A stretch of DNA of 64,000 bases. Source: Streptomyces aurantiacus (lineage in GTDB: Bacteria; Actinomycetota; Actinomycetes; Streptomycetales; Streptomycetaceae). Below, one piece after another: positions 8,437 through 17,667 of this stretch. The first letter of the stretch is position 1. The number at the start of each line of letters is the position of its first letter. The position numbers were made by a program, and so were the translations under genes. Location: NCBI RefSeq assembly GCF_027107535.1, contig NZ_CP114283.1, positions 4,092,001 to 4,156,000 on the forward strand, written 5' to 3'. The notes below the pieces were generated by a model. That model was not told where the DNA came from. It did not search any database and saw nothing but the letters and a program-made list of their open reading frames with translations.

Positions 8437-9417
8437 ATGGGAACTGTCGCGGTGGTAGCCACCGACGGGATGCTGCACTTCGAACTGTCGGTGGCCTGTG
8501 AGGTGTTCGGCTCCGCTCCGGCAGGCGTGGACGTGGCCTGGTACGACGTCGAGGTCTGCGGGGCGGGCGCCGTACAGGTCGGCCGGTTCCGGCTGGAGCC
8601 GGACCGCGGACTCGACAGGCTGGCCTGTGCCGACACGGTGCTCGTCCCCGCCTGGGCCGATGTCGACGAGGATCCGCCCGGCGATCTGGTCGACGCGGTG
8701 CGCGCGGCCCATGAGGCGGGCGCGCGTGTGGCCTCCCTGTGCACGGGCGCGTTCGTGCTGGCCGCCGCCGGTCTGCTGGACGGGAGGCGAGCGACCACGC
8801 ACTGGGCGCACACCGAAGTGCTGGCCGCCCGCCACCCCCGCGTGGAGGTCGACCCGGACGTGCTCTACGTGGACAACGGCAGCGTGCTCACCTCCGCCGG
8901 CAAGGCCGCCGCCCTGGACCTGTGCCTCCATCTCGTCCGCCTCGACCACGGCTCATCGGTCGCCAACGCCGTCGCCCGCCGCCTGGTCGTGCCGCCTCAC
9001 CGGGCCGGCGGTCAGGCCCAGTTCGTCGCCGCGCCGGTGCCCTCCCGCGACGACCACCCGCTCGCCGCGCTGCTGCCGTGGGCGGCCGAACGCCTCGATC
9101 AGCCACTGACCGTGGAGGACCTGGCACGCCAGGCAGGGATGAGCTCGCGCCACCTCGGGCGCCACTTCAGGGCAGCGACCGGCACCACCCCACTGCAGTG
9201 GCTCCTCTCTCAACGCATCAGCCGTGCACAGGAGTTGCTGGAGTCCACCGACCGCAGTGTCGACGCCATCGCGGAGGCCACCGGTATGGGCACCGCCACG
9301 ACGCTGCGCCGCCACTTCAACCGCACACTCGGCGTGCCACCGGACGCCTACCGTCGCACCTTCCGCTCACGGCCGGCCGTCGGCCGGGGCGACGGACACC
9401 AGCACCGGCAGTTCTGA
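8437..9417 (+). CDS. GlxA-family transcriptional regulator (DJ-1/PfpI + AraC HTH)
   Basis: A 326-residue regulator. Residues 1-165 are a class-I glutamine-amidotransferase-like (DJ-1/PfpI) domain, with VASLCTGAFVLAAAGLLDG carrying the nucleophile-elbow Cys and TTHWAHT following it. Residues about 220-315 are an AraC HTH pair (VEDLARQAGMSSRHLGRHF; SVDAIAEATGMGTATTLRRHF). ATG 8437 is preferred because the -10 box TACAAT sits 7 bases upstream and no ribosome-binding site is present. An in-frame ATG at 8416 is the alternative. Such proteins usually activate nearby metabolic genes, and the divergent saccharopine-dehydrogenase-like gene is the obvious target. Confidence 0.88.
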   Translation: MGTVAVVATDGMLHFELSVACEVFGSAPAGVDVAWYDVEVCGAGAVQVGRFRLEPDRGLDRLACADTVLVPAWADVDEDPPGDLVDAVRAAHEAGARVASLCTGAFVLAAAGLLDGRRATTHWAHTEVLAARHPRVEVDPDVLYVDNGSVLTSAGKAAALDLCLHLVRLDHGSSVANAVARRLVVPPHRAGGQAQFVAAPVPSRDDHPLAALLPWAAERLDQPLTVEDLARQAGMSSRHLGRHFRAATGTTPLQWLLSQRISRAQELLESTDRSVDAIAEATGMGTATTLRRHFNRTLGVPPDAYRRTFRSRPAVGRGDGHQHRQF

Positions 9418-9471
9418 ACCGGGGCAAGGGCTCCAGAAGCGCAGTTCGCTCGTGCCGACGACGAGTTGCCG

Positions 9472-9606
9472 TCAGGCCCCGGCGCGCTCCTCGAGCCGGC
9501 TGCCTCGCGCCACGGTGACGGAGATGATGCCGCTGGGAGCGTCCAGCGTGACGCGGTGCCATCGTCCGCGCGGCACGATGAGGAGCCACGCCGGTCCCTC
9601 CGCAGG
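9472..9606 (-). pseudogene. C-terminal remnant of a cupin-type protein
   Basis: Directly after the stop of the downstream-lying kinase gene (9607), and in the same frame, 44 codons read as a cupin tail: PAWLLIVPRGRWHRVTLDAP then GIISVTVARGSRLEE, ending in TGA at 9472-9474. The PRG-x-WHR motif and T-x-RGSRLE are typical of small bacterial cupins. There is no start codon or upstream cupin half, so it is a truncated relic. The identification is by eye from these motifs only. Confidence 0.6.
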
Positions 9607-10539
9607 TCAGGAGCGTTCGGTGAGCAACTCCGCCAGGCGGTCCACGAATTCGGTGAGCCAGCTGAGCGCCGGACCGCTGCGCGCAATGCGGAATCCGTGG
9701 CGGCGGCCCCAGAACGCGGCCTGGACGGCATGGAACTGGGCCCATCGACCGGTGCGTTCACGATCGAGTTCCGCCGCTTCGGCGAACACGTCCAACGTAC
9801 GGTGAACAGCCGCGCCCAGGTCATCGGCTCCGACGAGCGTCAGCGCCTGCGACTTGAGCAGCGTGCCGGCGTCGTAGGCGGGATCTCCCACATACCCCTT
9901 GGGGTCGACGGCCAGCCACGGCTCACGGTCGGCACGCAGGATGTTCCTGGCGTGGAGGTCGCCGTGGACAAGGGTGTCCGGCTGGGCGCGGCCCAGCTCG
10001 CGAACGGTTGCCACCGCGGCGTCGACGACATCGCGCGGCAGCGTGTGGGACAGCTCCGCGGCGTCCTTGCGCAGCTGCTCCTCCCAGGCCTCGGCCTGGT
10101 CCCGCAGCCGGGGCAGGCCGGGCGGGGCGGGGACGGCCAGCCGCCGATTGATCCGCCCCGCGACCGCCACCGTCCGGTCGCCTGCTTCGATGTCGGCCAG
10201 GGTCGACGACCGGACCCGTTCGAGCAGCATCGCGAAGCGTTCGTCGTCACGCTCGTGCAGCAGGACGGCGCCGCGCCCGCCCCATGCCGCGAACGCGTCC
10301 GGCTCGTGGACGTTGCCGGGATGCGGAAACGACACCTTGAGCACAGCAGTCTCCCCGGCCCGCCGTCGCACCGGGACGACGACCCCGACACCCCCGTGCA
10401 TGACCTCGCCGTCCGGCACACAGCTCCAGCGCCCCAGCAGTTCGTCCACGATCCCTGGAAGCTCGGCGAGCCACACCGCTCCCGGCTCCCCTTCACGCTC
10501 GAGGGTGCTCCGCGCGAACGTCTCTGGTACCCCGATCAT
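9607..10539 (-). CDS. APH(6)-type aminoglycoside/hydroxyurea phosphotransferase family kinase
   Basis: A 310-residue kinase-like protein. It follows the StrB/APH(6) plan: an N-lobe with VMHGGVGVVVPVRR and the ATP-binding Lys in AVLKVSFPHPGN, then the catalytic loop LVHGDLHARNIL (Asp as general base) and the metal-binding Asp in WLAVDPKGYVGDPAYD. The family includes streptomycin 6-phosphotransferases and the hydroxyurea kinase of antibiotic producers, plus many Streptomyces paralogs with no known substrate. No antibiotic cluster surrounds it, so resistance is possible but unproven. A cupin remnant follows in frame after the stop, suggesting that the 3' flank is a recombination scar. Confidence 0.85.
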   Translation of the reverse strand: MIGVPETFARSTLEREGEPGAVWLAELPGIVDELLGRWSCVPDGEVMHGGVGVVVPVRRRAGETAVLKVSFPHPGNVHEPDAFAAWGGRGAVLLHERDDERFAMLLERVRSSTLADIEAGDRTVAVAGRINRRLAVPAPPGLPRLRDQAEAWEEQLRKDAAELSHTLPRDVVDAAVATVRELGRAQPDTLVHGDLHARNILRADREPWLAVDPKGYVGDPAYDAGTLLKSQALTLVGADDLGAAVHRTLDVFAEAAELDRERTGRWAQFHAVQAAFWGRRHGFRIARSGPALSWLTEFVDRLAELLTERS

Positions 10540-11215
10540 CCGGGCACCCTACGCGCACGCTGTCCACCTCGCCGATGACACGCGACATGCCCCACAACTC
10601 CACCGCGCACAGGCCGAGTTGAGGGAAGACTGCCGGATCTTCACAGGCCAGGCGCCGAGGCACCTCTCCGGCATGACAGCGAAGCTCAGCCGCTGCGGCT
10701 CTCCACGGCCCTGGCGACGTCTTCGAGGTCCTTGGCGATGGCCTTGCTGACGGCCTTCGCGCCAAGGCTGCCCATGACCTTGGCCAGCAGACCCGCGACA
10801 CCGCCGGACGCGACGGCCGTGAACGTCGTACGGACCGTCGTCGCCATCGGGCCGTCCGACCGCAGCTCCCATAGCCATCAGTACAGCTCAGACTGCCCGC
10901 CCGAGCGACCCGGCGGCCGACGTCAGTGCGGGTGATCCTCCGGCCGGCCCCCGCAGCCGCAGGGGGCTGCTCGCACCGCAGAGTCGGGGGACAGCCGGAG
11001 CGAGAATCATCAACCGCGCCTCTAGCGTGCTGGTACAGGAGGAACGCCGCGCCACCCGGACCGTCCACCCCGCGTGCCGCCGCCCGTGCCCACGGTTCCG
11101 CGGCGTCCGGACGGGGATTGCCCGGGCCGCTCACCGCCCGGGGACTGCGGACGCTGTCGGAGTTCTGCGCACGGACACCACTGAACCGATCACCTCGCCA
11201 CTGGAGCCGCACCGA
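10540..11215. other. Long intergenic stretch between kinase and amidase genes
   Basis: Apart from the SRPBCC-like remnant at 10686-10880, I see no gene. The last 250 bases before the amidase start probably hold its promoter, but no convincing -35/-10 pair stands out. Confidence 0.5.
10686..10880 (-). pseudogene. C-terminal remnant of an SRPBCC-type protein
   Basis: About 64 codons read WLWELRSDGPMATTVRTTF then GGVAGLLAKVMGSLGAKAVS and a helical end KDLEDVARAVESRSG, with TGA at 10686-10688. A beta strand followed by a long amphipathic C-terminal helix is the end of the START/SRPBCC fold. In frame, a stop lies directly upstream and the sequence before it shows no SRPBCC character, so the first two-thirds of the gene are gone. 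Assignment is by pattern only. Confidence 0.5.
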
Positions 11216-12826
11216 ATGGACCGGATAAACACCCCACGCCGCGCCGTGCTCGCGCTCGGCACCGCCACGGCCGCCACCCCCTGGCTCGGCGGTGCCACCG
11301 CCCGGGCCCGGCCCGCGAATGCGCGGCAGGCCTCGTCCGAGGGGTTGGAGGAACTGGGCATCAGCGAACTGCGTCGCCTGATGGACGACGGACGGCTCGA
11401 CGCCGAACGGCTCACCCGCCACCACCTCGATCGCATCGAACGCATCGACCCGCTCCTGCGGGCGGTGATCGAGGTCAATCCCGACGCGCTTCGGGAGGCC
11501 CGGCGGCTGGACTCCGAAGGTGATCGCGGCAGACCGCTGTACGGCATGCCCGTCCTGCTGAAGGACCTGGTGGAGACCGCGGACCGGATGCACACGACGG
11601 CAGGATCACTCGCCCTGCGGGGCCTGCGTCCGGCGGCCGACGCCACCGTCGCCGCCAGGCTGCGCGCAGCCGGTGCCGTCATCCTCGGCAAGACGAACCT
11701 GAGCGAGTGGGCGGGCGGGATGTCGCTCACCCACCACGCCGGCTGGAGCGCCCGGGGCGGGCAGACCCGGAACCCGTACAAGCTGGACCGGTCGCCGAAC
11801 GAGTCCAGTTCCGGCAGCGCGGTCGCCGTCGCAGCCGGCCTGTGCGTCGCCGCGATCGGTACCGAGACCAACGGCTCGATCATCGACCCGGCCTCGGCCA
11901 ACTGCGTCGTCGGGGTGAAACCGACCGTCGGACTGGTCGGGCGCGGCGGTGTGATCCCCGGTGTGCCGAGTCAGGACAGTGTCGGCCCGATCGCGCGCAC
12001 GGTCCGCGACGCCGCGATCCTGCTGGGCACCCTCGTCGGTGTCGACGGCCGTGATCCGGCGACGAAGGCGAGCCGCGGTCACTTCCACCGCGACTACACC
12101 CGGTTCCTGGACGCCGACGGGCTGCGCGGGGCGCGTATCGGCGTACCGAGGACGGTGTACTTCGGCTACAGCCACCATGCCGACGAGATCGCGGAGCGGG
12201 CCATCGCCGTGCTGCGCGAGGCCGGGGCGACGGTGGTCGACCCGGCCGACATCCCGACGGCCGAGCAGCTGGAGGACCTCCCCAGCTCGATGGTCGTCCA
12301 GGCGTACGAGATCAAGCGGGGGTTGAACGGCTACCTGGCCGACGCCCCCGGTGACCACCCGCGCAGCCTGGCGGAGCTGATCGCGTTCAACCGTGAACAT
12401 GCCGACCGCGAGCTGCGCTATGTACGGCAGGACGGCTTGGAGGCGGTGCACCGACTGGACTTCGGCGAGCGTGAGTACCGTGAGGCGCTGGCCACCAACC
12501 ACCGGCTCTCGCGTGCCGAGGGGATCGACGCGGTGCTGCGCCGGTACCGCCTGGACGCCCTGGTGATGCCGACCACCGGACCGCCGGCCAAGATCGACCT
12601 GATCCGCGGGGACAGCTACGGCGGCGGCGCGTCGACACCCGCCGCCCTCGCCGGATACCCCGCGATCAGCGTCCCGGCCGGCTTCGCGTTCGGCCTGCCC
12701 GTCGGGCTGACGTTCATGGGCACGGCCTGGAGCGAGCCAGTCCTGCTCCGCCTGGCCTACGCCTACGAACAGGCCGGCCGGGTCCGCCGGCGGCCGGCCT
12801 ACCGGGAGGCCGACGTCGGCTTCTGA
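11216..12826 (+). CDS. Tat-exported amidase (amidase signature family)
   Basis: A 536-residue protein. ATG 11216 puts a twin-arginine signal (TPRRAVLALG, then an Ala-rich stretch) at the N-terminus. The amidase-signature Ser-cisSer-Lys triad is recognisable: Lys116 in LLKDLVE, Ser198 in ESSSGSAVAVAAG, and Ser221 in GTETNGSIIDPAS. The spacing is typical, although the usual GGSSGG has become ESSSGS. Other family landmarks are GKTNLSEWA, VGVKPTVGLVGRGGVIP and DSVGPIARTVRDAA. The enzyme hydrolyses an amide outside the membrane, substrate unknown. It converges on a penicillin-acylase-like gene, so two extracellular amide hydrolases lie side by side. Confidence 0.92.
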   Translation: MDRINTPRRAVLALGTATAATPWLGGATARARPANARQASSEGLEELGISELRRLMDDGRLDAERLTRHHLDRIERIDPLLRAVIEVNPDALREARRLDSEGDRGRPLYGMPVLLKDLVETADRMHTTAGSLALRGLRPAADATVAARLRAAGAVILGKTNLSEWAGGMSLTHHAGWSARGGQTRNPYKLDRSPNESSSGSAVAVAAGLCVAAIGTETNGSIIDPASANCVVGVKPTVGLVGRGGVIPGVPSQDSVGPIARTVRDAAILLGTLVGVDGRDPATKASRGHFHRDYTRFLDADGLRGARIGVPRTVYFGYSHHADEIAERAIAVLREAGATVVDPADIPTAEQLEDLPSSMVVQAYEIKRGLNGYLADAPGDHPRSLAELIAFNREHADRELRYVRQDGLEAVHRLDFGEREYREALATNHRLSRAEGIDAVLRRYRLDALVMPTTGPPAKIDLIRGDSYGGGASTPAALAGYPAISVPAGFAFGLPVGLTFMGTAWSEPVLLRLAYAYEQAGRVRRRPAYREADVGF

Positions 12827-12874
12827 CCCGGCCGACGTGATCGTCGCACCCGCCGCCAGGCGGTGTCCGGTGGG

Positions 12875-15304
12875 TCAGTCGCGCAGGGTGATCACCTCGA
12901 GGGCGGGGTCGTGTGCGATCTCCGCCGCCGTGAAGCGTTCGGTGACCCATTTCTTGCGGGAGAAGAGCCGGGTCTGGTCGGTGTAGTGCGGGGAGACAGG
13001 GTTCGCCGACTGACCGTAGGTGAGGAGGGTGTGGGTGCGGGGGCCGTCGGGGGTCAGTTCGACGGCCATCAGGAAGCTGGTGCCGAAGGCGCCCGCGGCC
13101 GGTGTACCGGTGCCCGAGTCGGGGCCCGCCGCCAGGACGTTGAAGCAGCCCTTGTTGCCGCTGCAGCCGGGCAGGGGGATACCGGCCCACCTCTGTACGT
13201 CGCCGAGTTCGGTGTCGACCGGGAGGTCACGGGCGGTGAGGTCCTGGACCGCGTCGGCCAGGGCACGCCGGACGCGAACGTCGTCGCCCTTGATGCCGCG
13301 CGGTGTGGTGAGCGGCTGCGCCGGGTCGTAGGGGACGCGCCGCCAGGTGTCGGGCGGGCCGGCTTCCAAGAGGTGGTCGAAGAAGGTGATCCAGAGCGCG
13401 GCGCCCCGGCTGTCGGCGTCGGCACGGGTGTCCCAGCGGGCCAGGGCCGCGCAGGCCTTGCGTACGTCGACCTCCGTGCCGTCCGTGGCCTTGAGGCGGG
13501 GATGGGCGCGGCACATGTCGACCACGTCGTCGCGCCCCGTCTCGGCCGACAGGACGCGGTTGCCGAACATCGAGGCGCGCAGGGTGCTCCGGGTGAAGCC
13601 CGGGGCGCCGAGTCCGTCCGTGCCGGCCATGCGCCCCGCGATCATGTCGAGTCCGAGCTGGGCGCGCTGGGCGAGGCGCGGTGCGTCGTCATAGGTGCCC
13701 GGGAAGCCGGTGAGCGGGGATTCCGGATTCGTGTACCGGGGGCCGTTGTTGGAGTTCGCGACGTAGTCGGTGCGGCTCAGCCTGGGCTGGTGGGACGGGC
13801 CGTGGACGCCCGGCACGAGCGCGTCGGGGTCACTGCCCCAGGCGCAGGCCGACGTCGAACCGTCCAGGGCGCTGGGCTCCTCCTCGTTTCCCGGGAGGGT
13901 GCAGCGTGCCAGCTGTTCGCCGGTCAGGTGCGGGACGGAGGACGAGTCGGTGAAGTACGTGTCGCCGCCGGTGTCCGCCGCGAGGGTGTAGGTCCAGGGG
14001 ATGCCCTGGTAGGTGTCCTGGGCCGCGCGCAGCTGACCGAGGTCGTCGGCCTTGCCCATGGCCAGCCAGGTGTTCATCGAACGCAGGTTGTCGGCGTTGG
14101 CGTCACGTACGGCGTAGGCGGTCTTCGTGGTCCAGCCGACCGACAGGACGGGTCCGTACCGTGAGGTGTACAGCGTCCGCTCGACGGTCGACAGCTCACC
14201 GTTCCTGTCGCGGACGGTGACCGGGACGGTGCGGTGTTTCATCTGCTCGGTCCTGCCGTCGACCACATAGCGGGTCGGATCGCCGGGCACGAGTCTGAGT
14301 GCGTAGAGCGAGGCGTGCTGGGCGTCGCTCGCGGTGTGCGTCCAGGCGAGTTTGCGGTTGTGGCCGATCAGGACCAGCGGTGTGCCGTACAGGCCGGCGC
14401 CGGAGACGTCCAGGGTGCCCGGGATCGTCAACTGCACCTGGTAGAAGCGGAAGTTGCCGCCGACCCAGGGGAGGTGCGGATTCGCCAGGACCATCGCGTT
14501 GCCGCTGCGGGTGGCGTCCCGGCCGAGCGCCCATCCGTTGCTGCCGAAGGCGGCCGCGGCAGGGTCCTGCCGCCCTTGGACGAGGGCCACCGCTGCCTTG
14601 GTCTCGGAGGTGGCCGCGGCCGCCGTGCCGTCGCCTCCCGCGGCCGGAGGTTTCGCGTCGCCGATCGTCGGGGCCAGCGGGGCCGCTCCGGTGGCTCCGT
14701 TGACGTCGTACACGAGGCTCCACAGGTCGAGCGCGGTGATCGAGCGCACCCACGGCCTGCCCTTGCAGCGCGGGTCCGGCAGCTTGTCGACGCCCGTGTC
14801 CCGCAGATAGCGGTTGTACCCGGCCGCGTACCCCTCGACCATCCGGCGCAGTTCCGTCGTCGGTCCCAGCGGTGCCTTCTGCCCGAGGAGCCGCCGGACG
14901 GTGCCCGCGCGCAGCAGCCCCTTGTAGTACGTGTCGCTCGCCAGGTCGGAGTCCTGTCCGGACTGCGCGTCGCCACCGAAGAAGCGGGACCTCTCACCCC
15001 GCAACGTCACGACCTGGTCGGCGAGTTCACACACGTTGTCCTGCGCGAACGCGTAGCCGTACCCGTACCCGAGTCCGTCGAAGTCCCGCGCCCGGATGTG
15101 CGGGATGCCGTACTCGGTCCGGCTGATGTGGGCCGAGCGTCGGCCCTCGGCGACTCTCTCACCGTCCGCTCCGGACGCGGCGGACGAGGACGGGGTCTGC
15201 AGGGCCACGGTGGCCGAGGTGAGGCAGAGAGTGGTCACGATCGCGGCCAACCGGGCGGGCAGGGAACTCTTCTGACGCTTGGTCAGCGTTCTGGATTCAC
15301 CCAT
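12875..15304 (-). CDS. Secreted penicillin-acylase-family N-terminal-nucleophile hydrolase
   Basis: An 809-residue precursor. ATG 15304 is preferred over GTG 15313 because AAGGG then lies 8 bases upstream. After a long Sec signal peptide the alpha chain begins around YGIPHIRARDFDGLGYGYGY. The autoproteolytic junction is Gly254-Ser255 in FGSNGWALG. Ser255 becomes the N-terminal nucleophile of the beta chain, with the oxyanion-hole region GHNRKLAWTHTASD downstream. This plan and length resemble aculeacin-A acylase, cyclic-lipopeptide acylases and acyl-homoserine-lactone acylases more than classical penicillin G acylase. It probably deacylates lipopeptides, signals or antibiotics outside the cell. 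It is divergent from terD. Confidence 0.9.
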   Translation of the reverse strand: MGESRTLTKRQKSSLPARLAAIVTTLCLTSATVALQTPSSSAASGADGERVAEGRRSAHISRTEYGIPHIRARDFDGLGYGYGYAFAQDNVCELADQVVTLRGERSRFFGGDAQSGQDSDLASDTYYKGLLRAGTVRRLLGQKAPLGPTTELRRMVEGYAAGYNRYLRDTGVDKLPDPRCKGRPWVRSITALDLWSLVYDVNGATGAAPLAPTIGDAKPPAAGGDGTAAAATSETKAAVALVQGRQDPAAAAFGSNGWALGRDATRSGNAMVLANPHLPWVGGNFRFYQVQLTIPGTLDVSGAGLYGTPLVLIGHNRKLAWTHTASDAQHASLYALRLVPGDPTRYVVDGRTEQMKHRTVPVTVRDRNGELSTVERTLYTSRYGPVLSVGWTTKTAYAVRDANADNLRSMNTWLAMGKADDLGQLRAAQDTYQGIPWTYTLAADTGGDTYFTDSSSVPHLTGEQLARCTLPGNEEEPSALDGSTSACAWGSDPDALVPGVHGPSHQPRLSRTDYVANSNNGPRYTNPESPLTGFPGTYDDAPRLAQRAQLGLDMIAGRMAGTDGLGAPGFTRSTLRASMFGNRVLSAETGRDDVVDMCRAHPRLKATDGTEVDVRKACAALARWDTRADADSRGAALWITFFDHLLEAGPPDTWRRVPYDPAQPLTTPRGIKGDDVRVRRALADAVQDLTARDLPVDTELGDVQRWAGIPLPGCSGNKGCFNVLAAGPDSGTGTPAAGAFGTSFLMAVELTPDGPRTHTLLTYGQSANPVSPHYTDQTRLFSRKKWVTERFTAAEIAHDPALEVITLRD

Positions 15305-15558
15305 GCCCGCCACCCTTCAGGGTGAGGCGTCGGCCGGCATCGGGCCTTCGGTGGATTTACGGGTGATGTGTCAGCCCTGGGATGTACACCCTGGGGTGGC
15401 GTCGGCGGCCTCGGTCGTGGCCGGTGGTGGTTCGGTGCGCCCTTGCCGGCTTGGAAAACGGCATGTGGCGGAGGGGGATCGCGGGGCCTGGGCTAGGGGG
15501 TGGGGCAGGAGGCGAGGCACACTGCATACAGGCAATTCCACGATCAAGAGGGACAGGC

Positions 15559-16143
15559 ATGATCACGCTTACGAAGGAAGACGGCCCGGCGGACCTGGAC
15601 GGAGTGACTCATCTGTCGATCGGGGTGTCCTGGGACCCGACGGTCGGCAGCAGTGGCGGGCTCATCGGCAAGCTGCGCCAGAAGACGGGTACGGACCTCG
15701 ATCTGATCGCCATCGCGATGCAGGGATCGGACCCGGTGCGCCTCGCGGGCCTGGACTCCCTGGATCCGCTGGGCAACGGCTCGTTGGTGCACAGCGGAGA
15801 CAACCAGACCGGCAAAGGTGCCGGTGACGACGAGACGGTGACCGTCGAGTTCGCCCGCGTCCCGGCGAACATCACGTCGATCGTCTTCGTCGCCGCCGCG
15901 TACAAGAAGAGCAGTTCCTTCCAGAAGGCGCGGAACATCAGCTTCAAGGTGTACGACGCGAGTGGGGGCAGCACACAGCAGGTCGCGGACATCTGGCCGA
16001 GCCTGCTGAGCAACGACAACGGCTGCGCCGTGGCCAAGGCGATCCGGGCCGGTGGAGCCTGGAAGCTGCAGGTGATCAACGAGACGGGGAAGATCAAGCA
16101 GGGTGACGAGCAGGCCCTGATGCGTTTCGCCGCGAGCAAGTAG
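15559..16143 (+). CDS. terD: TerD-family tellurium-resistance/calcium-binding protein
   Basis: A 194-residue cytoplasmic protein with ATG 15559 preceded by AGAGGG. It shows TerD hallmarks: HLSIGVSWDP, DLDLIAIAM, and the calcium-binding loop SGDNQTGKGAGDDETVTV, followed by FVAAAYK and RNISFKVYDASGG. TerD proteins bind calcium and are linked to stress, tellurite resistance and, in Streptomyces, to differentiation. It is a lone copy here. A TerB gene is also present in the window but almost 47 kb away, so no ter operon is formed. Confidence 0.93.
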   Translation: MITLTKEDGPADLDGVTHLSIGVSWDPTVGSSGGLIGKLRQKTGTDLDLIAIAMQGSDPVRLAGLDSLDPLGNGSLVHSGDNQTGKGAGDDETVTVEFARVPANITSIVFVAAAYKKSSSFQKARNISFKVYDASGGSTQQVADIWPSLLSNDNGCAVAKAIRAGGAWKLQVINETGKIKQGDEQALMRFAASK

Positions 16144-16356
16144 GTCAGGCAGGGACGAGGCGGGGCAGGGCCGGCCTGTGCGTCGGCCCGGCCCCGCCTC
16201 CCCGTTTCCCGCCGCGGGTGGTGAAGGCGGCCCGACCGTGTTCTCCGGCGGCCGTGCCACGGGCCGCGATGTTGCTCTTCTTGCGTCGGTGGCCCGGCGG
16301 AACCCGCGGTTGCAGCCCTCATCGCCGGTGACGGATGTATGCAGAAACGATCAGGA

Positions 16357-16372
16357 GTGTACGTTCGTACGC
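16357..16372. promoter_or_regulatory. TetR-type operator upstream of the MFS gene
   Basis: GTGTACGTTCGTACGC differs by one base from GTGTACGATCGTACGC at 17652-17667, upstream of the acetyltransferase gene. It lies just before a -10-like TATAGG (16379-16384) for the MFS gene start at 16394. The nearby TetR gene (18261-18809) is the likely binder. Confidence 0.78.
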
Positions 16373-16393
16373 TTCCACTATAGGCTCGTCCGC

Positions 16394-17602
16394 ATGACTG
16401 TTGACGTACTGGGCCGACCCGCGCCGGCCGAGCGGCAGGCTCGTGTGGCCGTCGCCGTGCTGTTCTTCACCAACGGGGCCCTGTTCGCCAACCTCCTGCC
16501 ACGGTTTCCGCAGATCAAGGCGGATCTGGGGATCGGGAACGCCGCCTACGGTGTGGCCGTCGCGGCGTTCCCGGCGGGCGCCATCGCGGCCGGCCTCGCG
16601 GCAGGTGTGGTCATCCGCCGCCTGGGGTCGGCGCGGGCGGCCGTGGCAGGCACCCTGCTGACGGGCGCGGGCATTCTCGTCGCGGGCCTCGCCGACTCCG
16701 TGCTGCTGTTCGCGGCGGCGTTGTGCCTGGCCGGAGCGATGGACGCGATCACCGATGTCGGGCAGAACGCCCACGGACTGCGGGTGCAGCGCCGATACGG
16801 CCGCTCCATCATCAACTCCTTCCACGCGATCTGGTCCATAGGGGCCGTCGTCGGCGGATCCATGGCCGCCGCGGCGATCGCACTCGGCCTCTCGCGGGGG
16901 CAGCACCTGGCGATCTCGGCAGCCGTGTTCACGATCGCCGCGTGCGTCGCCCTGCGGTTCTGCCTGCCCGGTCCGGACACCGAGCCGGAAGCCGGGTCCG
17001 ACCCCGCCGGCTGTGAGGAGCGGCAGCCCGCACGGAAGACGAAAGGCCGACGCACCGCGTACGTCCTGGCCGCCCTCGTCCTCATCGCCATGGCGGGCAC
17101 GCTCGTCGAGGACGCGGGCAGTTCCTGGGCCGCGCTCTATCTCTCCGACTCGCTGTCCGCGTCGGTGACGCTGGCGGCTTGCGGCTACATCGCGCTGGTG
17201 GGAGCCCAGTTCATCGGCCGCAGCATCGGCGACCGGCTCGTCGACCGGTTCGGTCAGCGCACGGTGGCCCGGGCCGGCGGTCTCGTCGCCGCGGTCGGGA
17301 TGGGCCTGGCGCTGGCCGTGCCCACGGTGCCCGGGACGATTCTCGGGTTCGCCGCGGCCGGGTTCGGGGTGGCGACACTGGTACCCGCGGCCATGCACGA
17401 AGCCGATGAACTGCCCGGCCTGAAGCCCGGCTCGGGGCTGGCCATTGTCTCCTGGCTCATGCGTCTGGGCTTCCTGCTCTCCCCGCCCGTCGTCGGACTG
17501 GTCGCCGACGCGGCCGACCTGCGGGTGGGGCTGCTGGTGGTGCCCTTCGCCGGACTGCTCGTCCTCGTGTCCGCCGGAGTGCTGCAGCCCCGGCGCCGTT
17601 GA
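16394..17602 (+). CDS. MFS transporter
   Basis: A 402-residue membrane protein with about twelve hydrophobic helices. ATG 16394 follows a -10-like TATAGG by 9 bases with no ribosome-binding site, so the transcript may have little or no leader. Helices 1-2 contain [19 protein letters not shown] and [15 protein letters not shown], and the midpoint has a long hydrophilic loop (about residues 195-215). A recurrent feature of this drug/sugar-exporter-like group is [14 protein letters not shown] in helix 5. It is followed by an O-acetyltransferase gene and a TetR gene. The MFS and acetyltransferase promoters carry nearly identical operators, so this looks like an inducible export/modification module. 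The cargo is unknown. Confidence 0.88.
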   Translation: MTVDVLGRPAPAERQARVAVAVLFFTNGALFANLLPRFPQIKADLGIGNAAYGVAVAAFPAGAIAAGLAAGVVIRRLGSARAAVAGTLLTGAGILVAGLADSVLLFAAALCLAGAMDAITDVGQNAHGLRVQRRYGRSIINSFHAIWSIGAVVGGSMAAAAIALGLSRGQHLAISAAVFTIAACVALRFCLPGPDTEPEAGSDPAGCEERQPARKTKGRRTAYVLAALVLIAMAGTLVEDAGSSWAALYLSDSLSASVTLAACGYIALVGAQFIGRSIGDRLVDRFGQRTVARAGGLVAAVGMGLALAVPTVPGTILGFAAAGFGVATLVPAAMHEADELPGLKPGSGLAIVSWLMRLGFLLSPPVVGLVADAADLRVGLLVVPFAGLLVLVSAGVLQPRRR

Positions 17603-17651
17603 GCGGAGCCCTTGGGGCGTCCCGGGTTCCCGGGCCGCACGCCGACGTGAA

Positions 17652-17667
17652 GTGTACGATCGTACGC
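17652..17667. promoter_or_regulatory. TetR-type operator overlapping the acetyltransferase promoter
   Basis: GTGTACGATCGTACGC contains the perfect 12-bp palindrome GTACGATCGTAC and ends directly before ATG 17668. TACGAT (17655-17660) within it could be the -10 box of a leaderless transcript. A bound repressor would then block the promoter itself. Confidence 0.78.
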
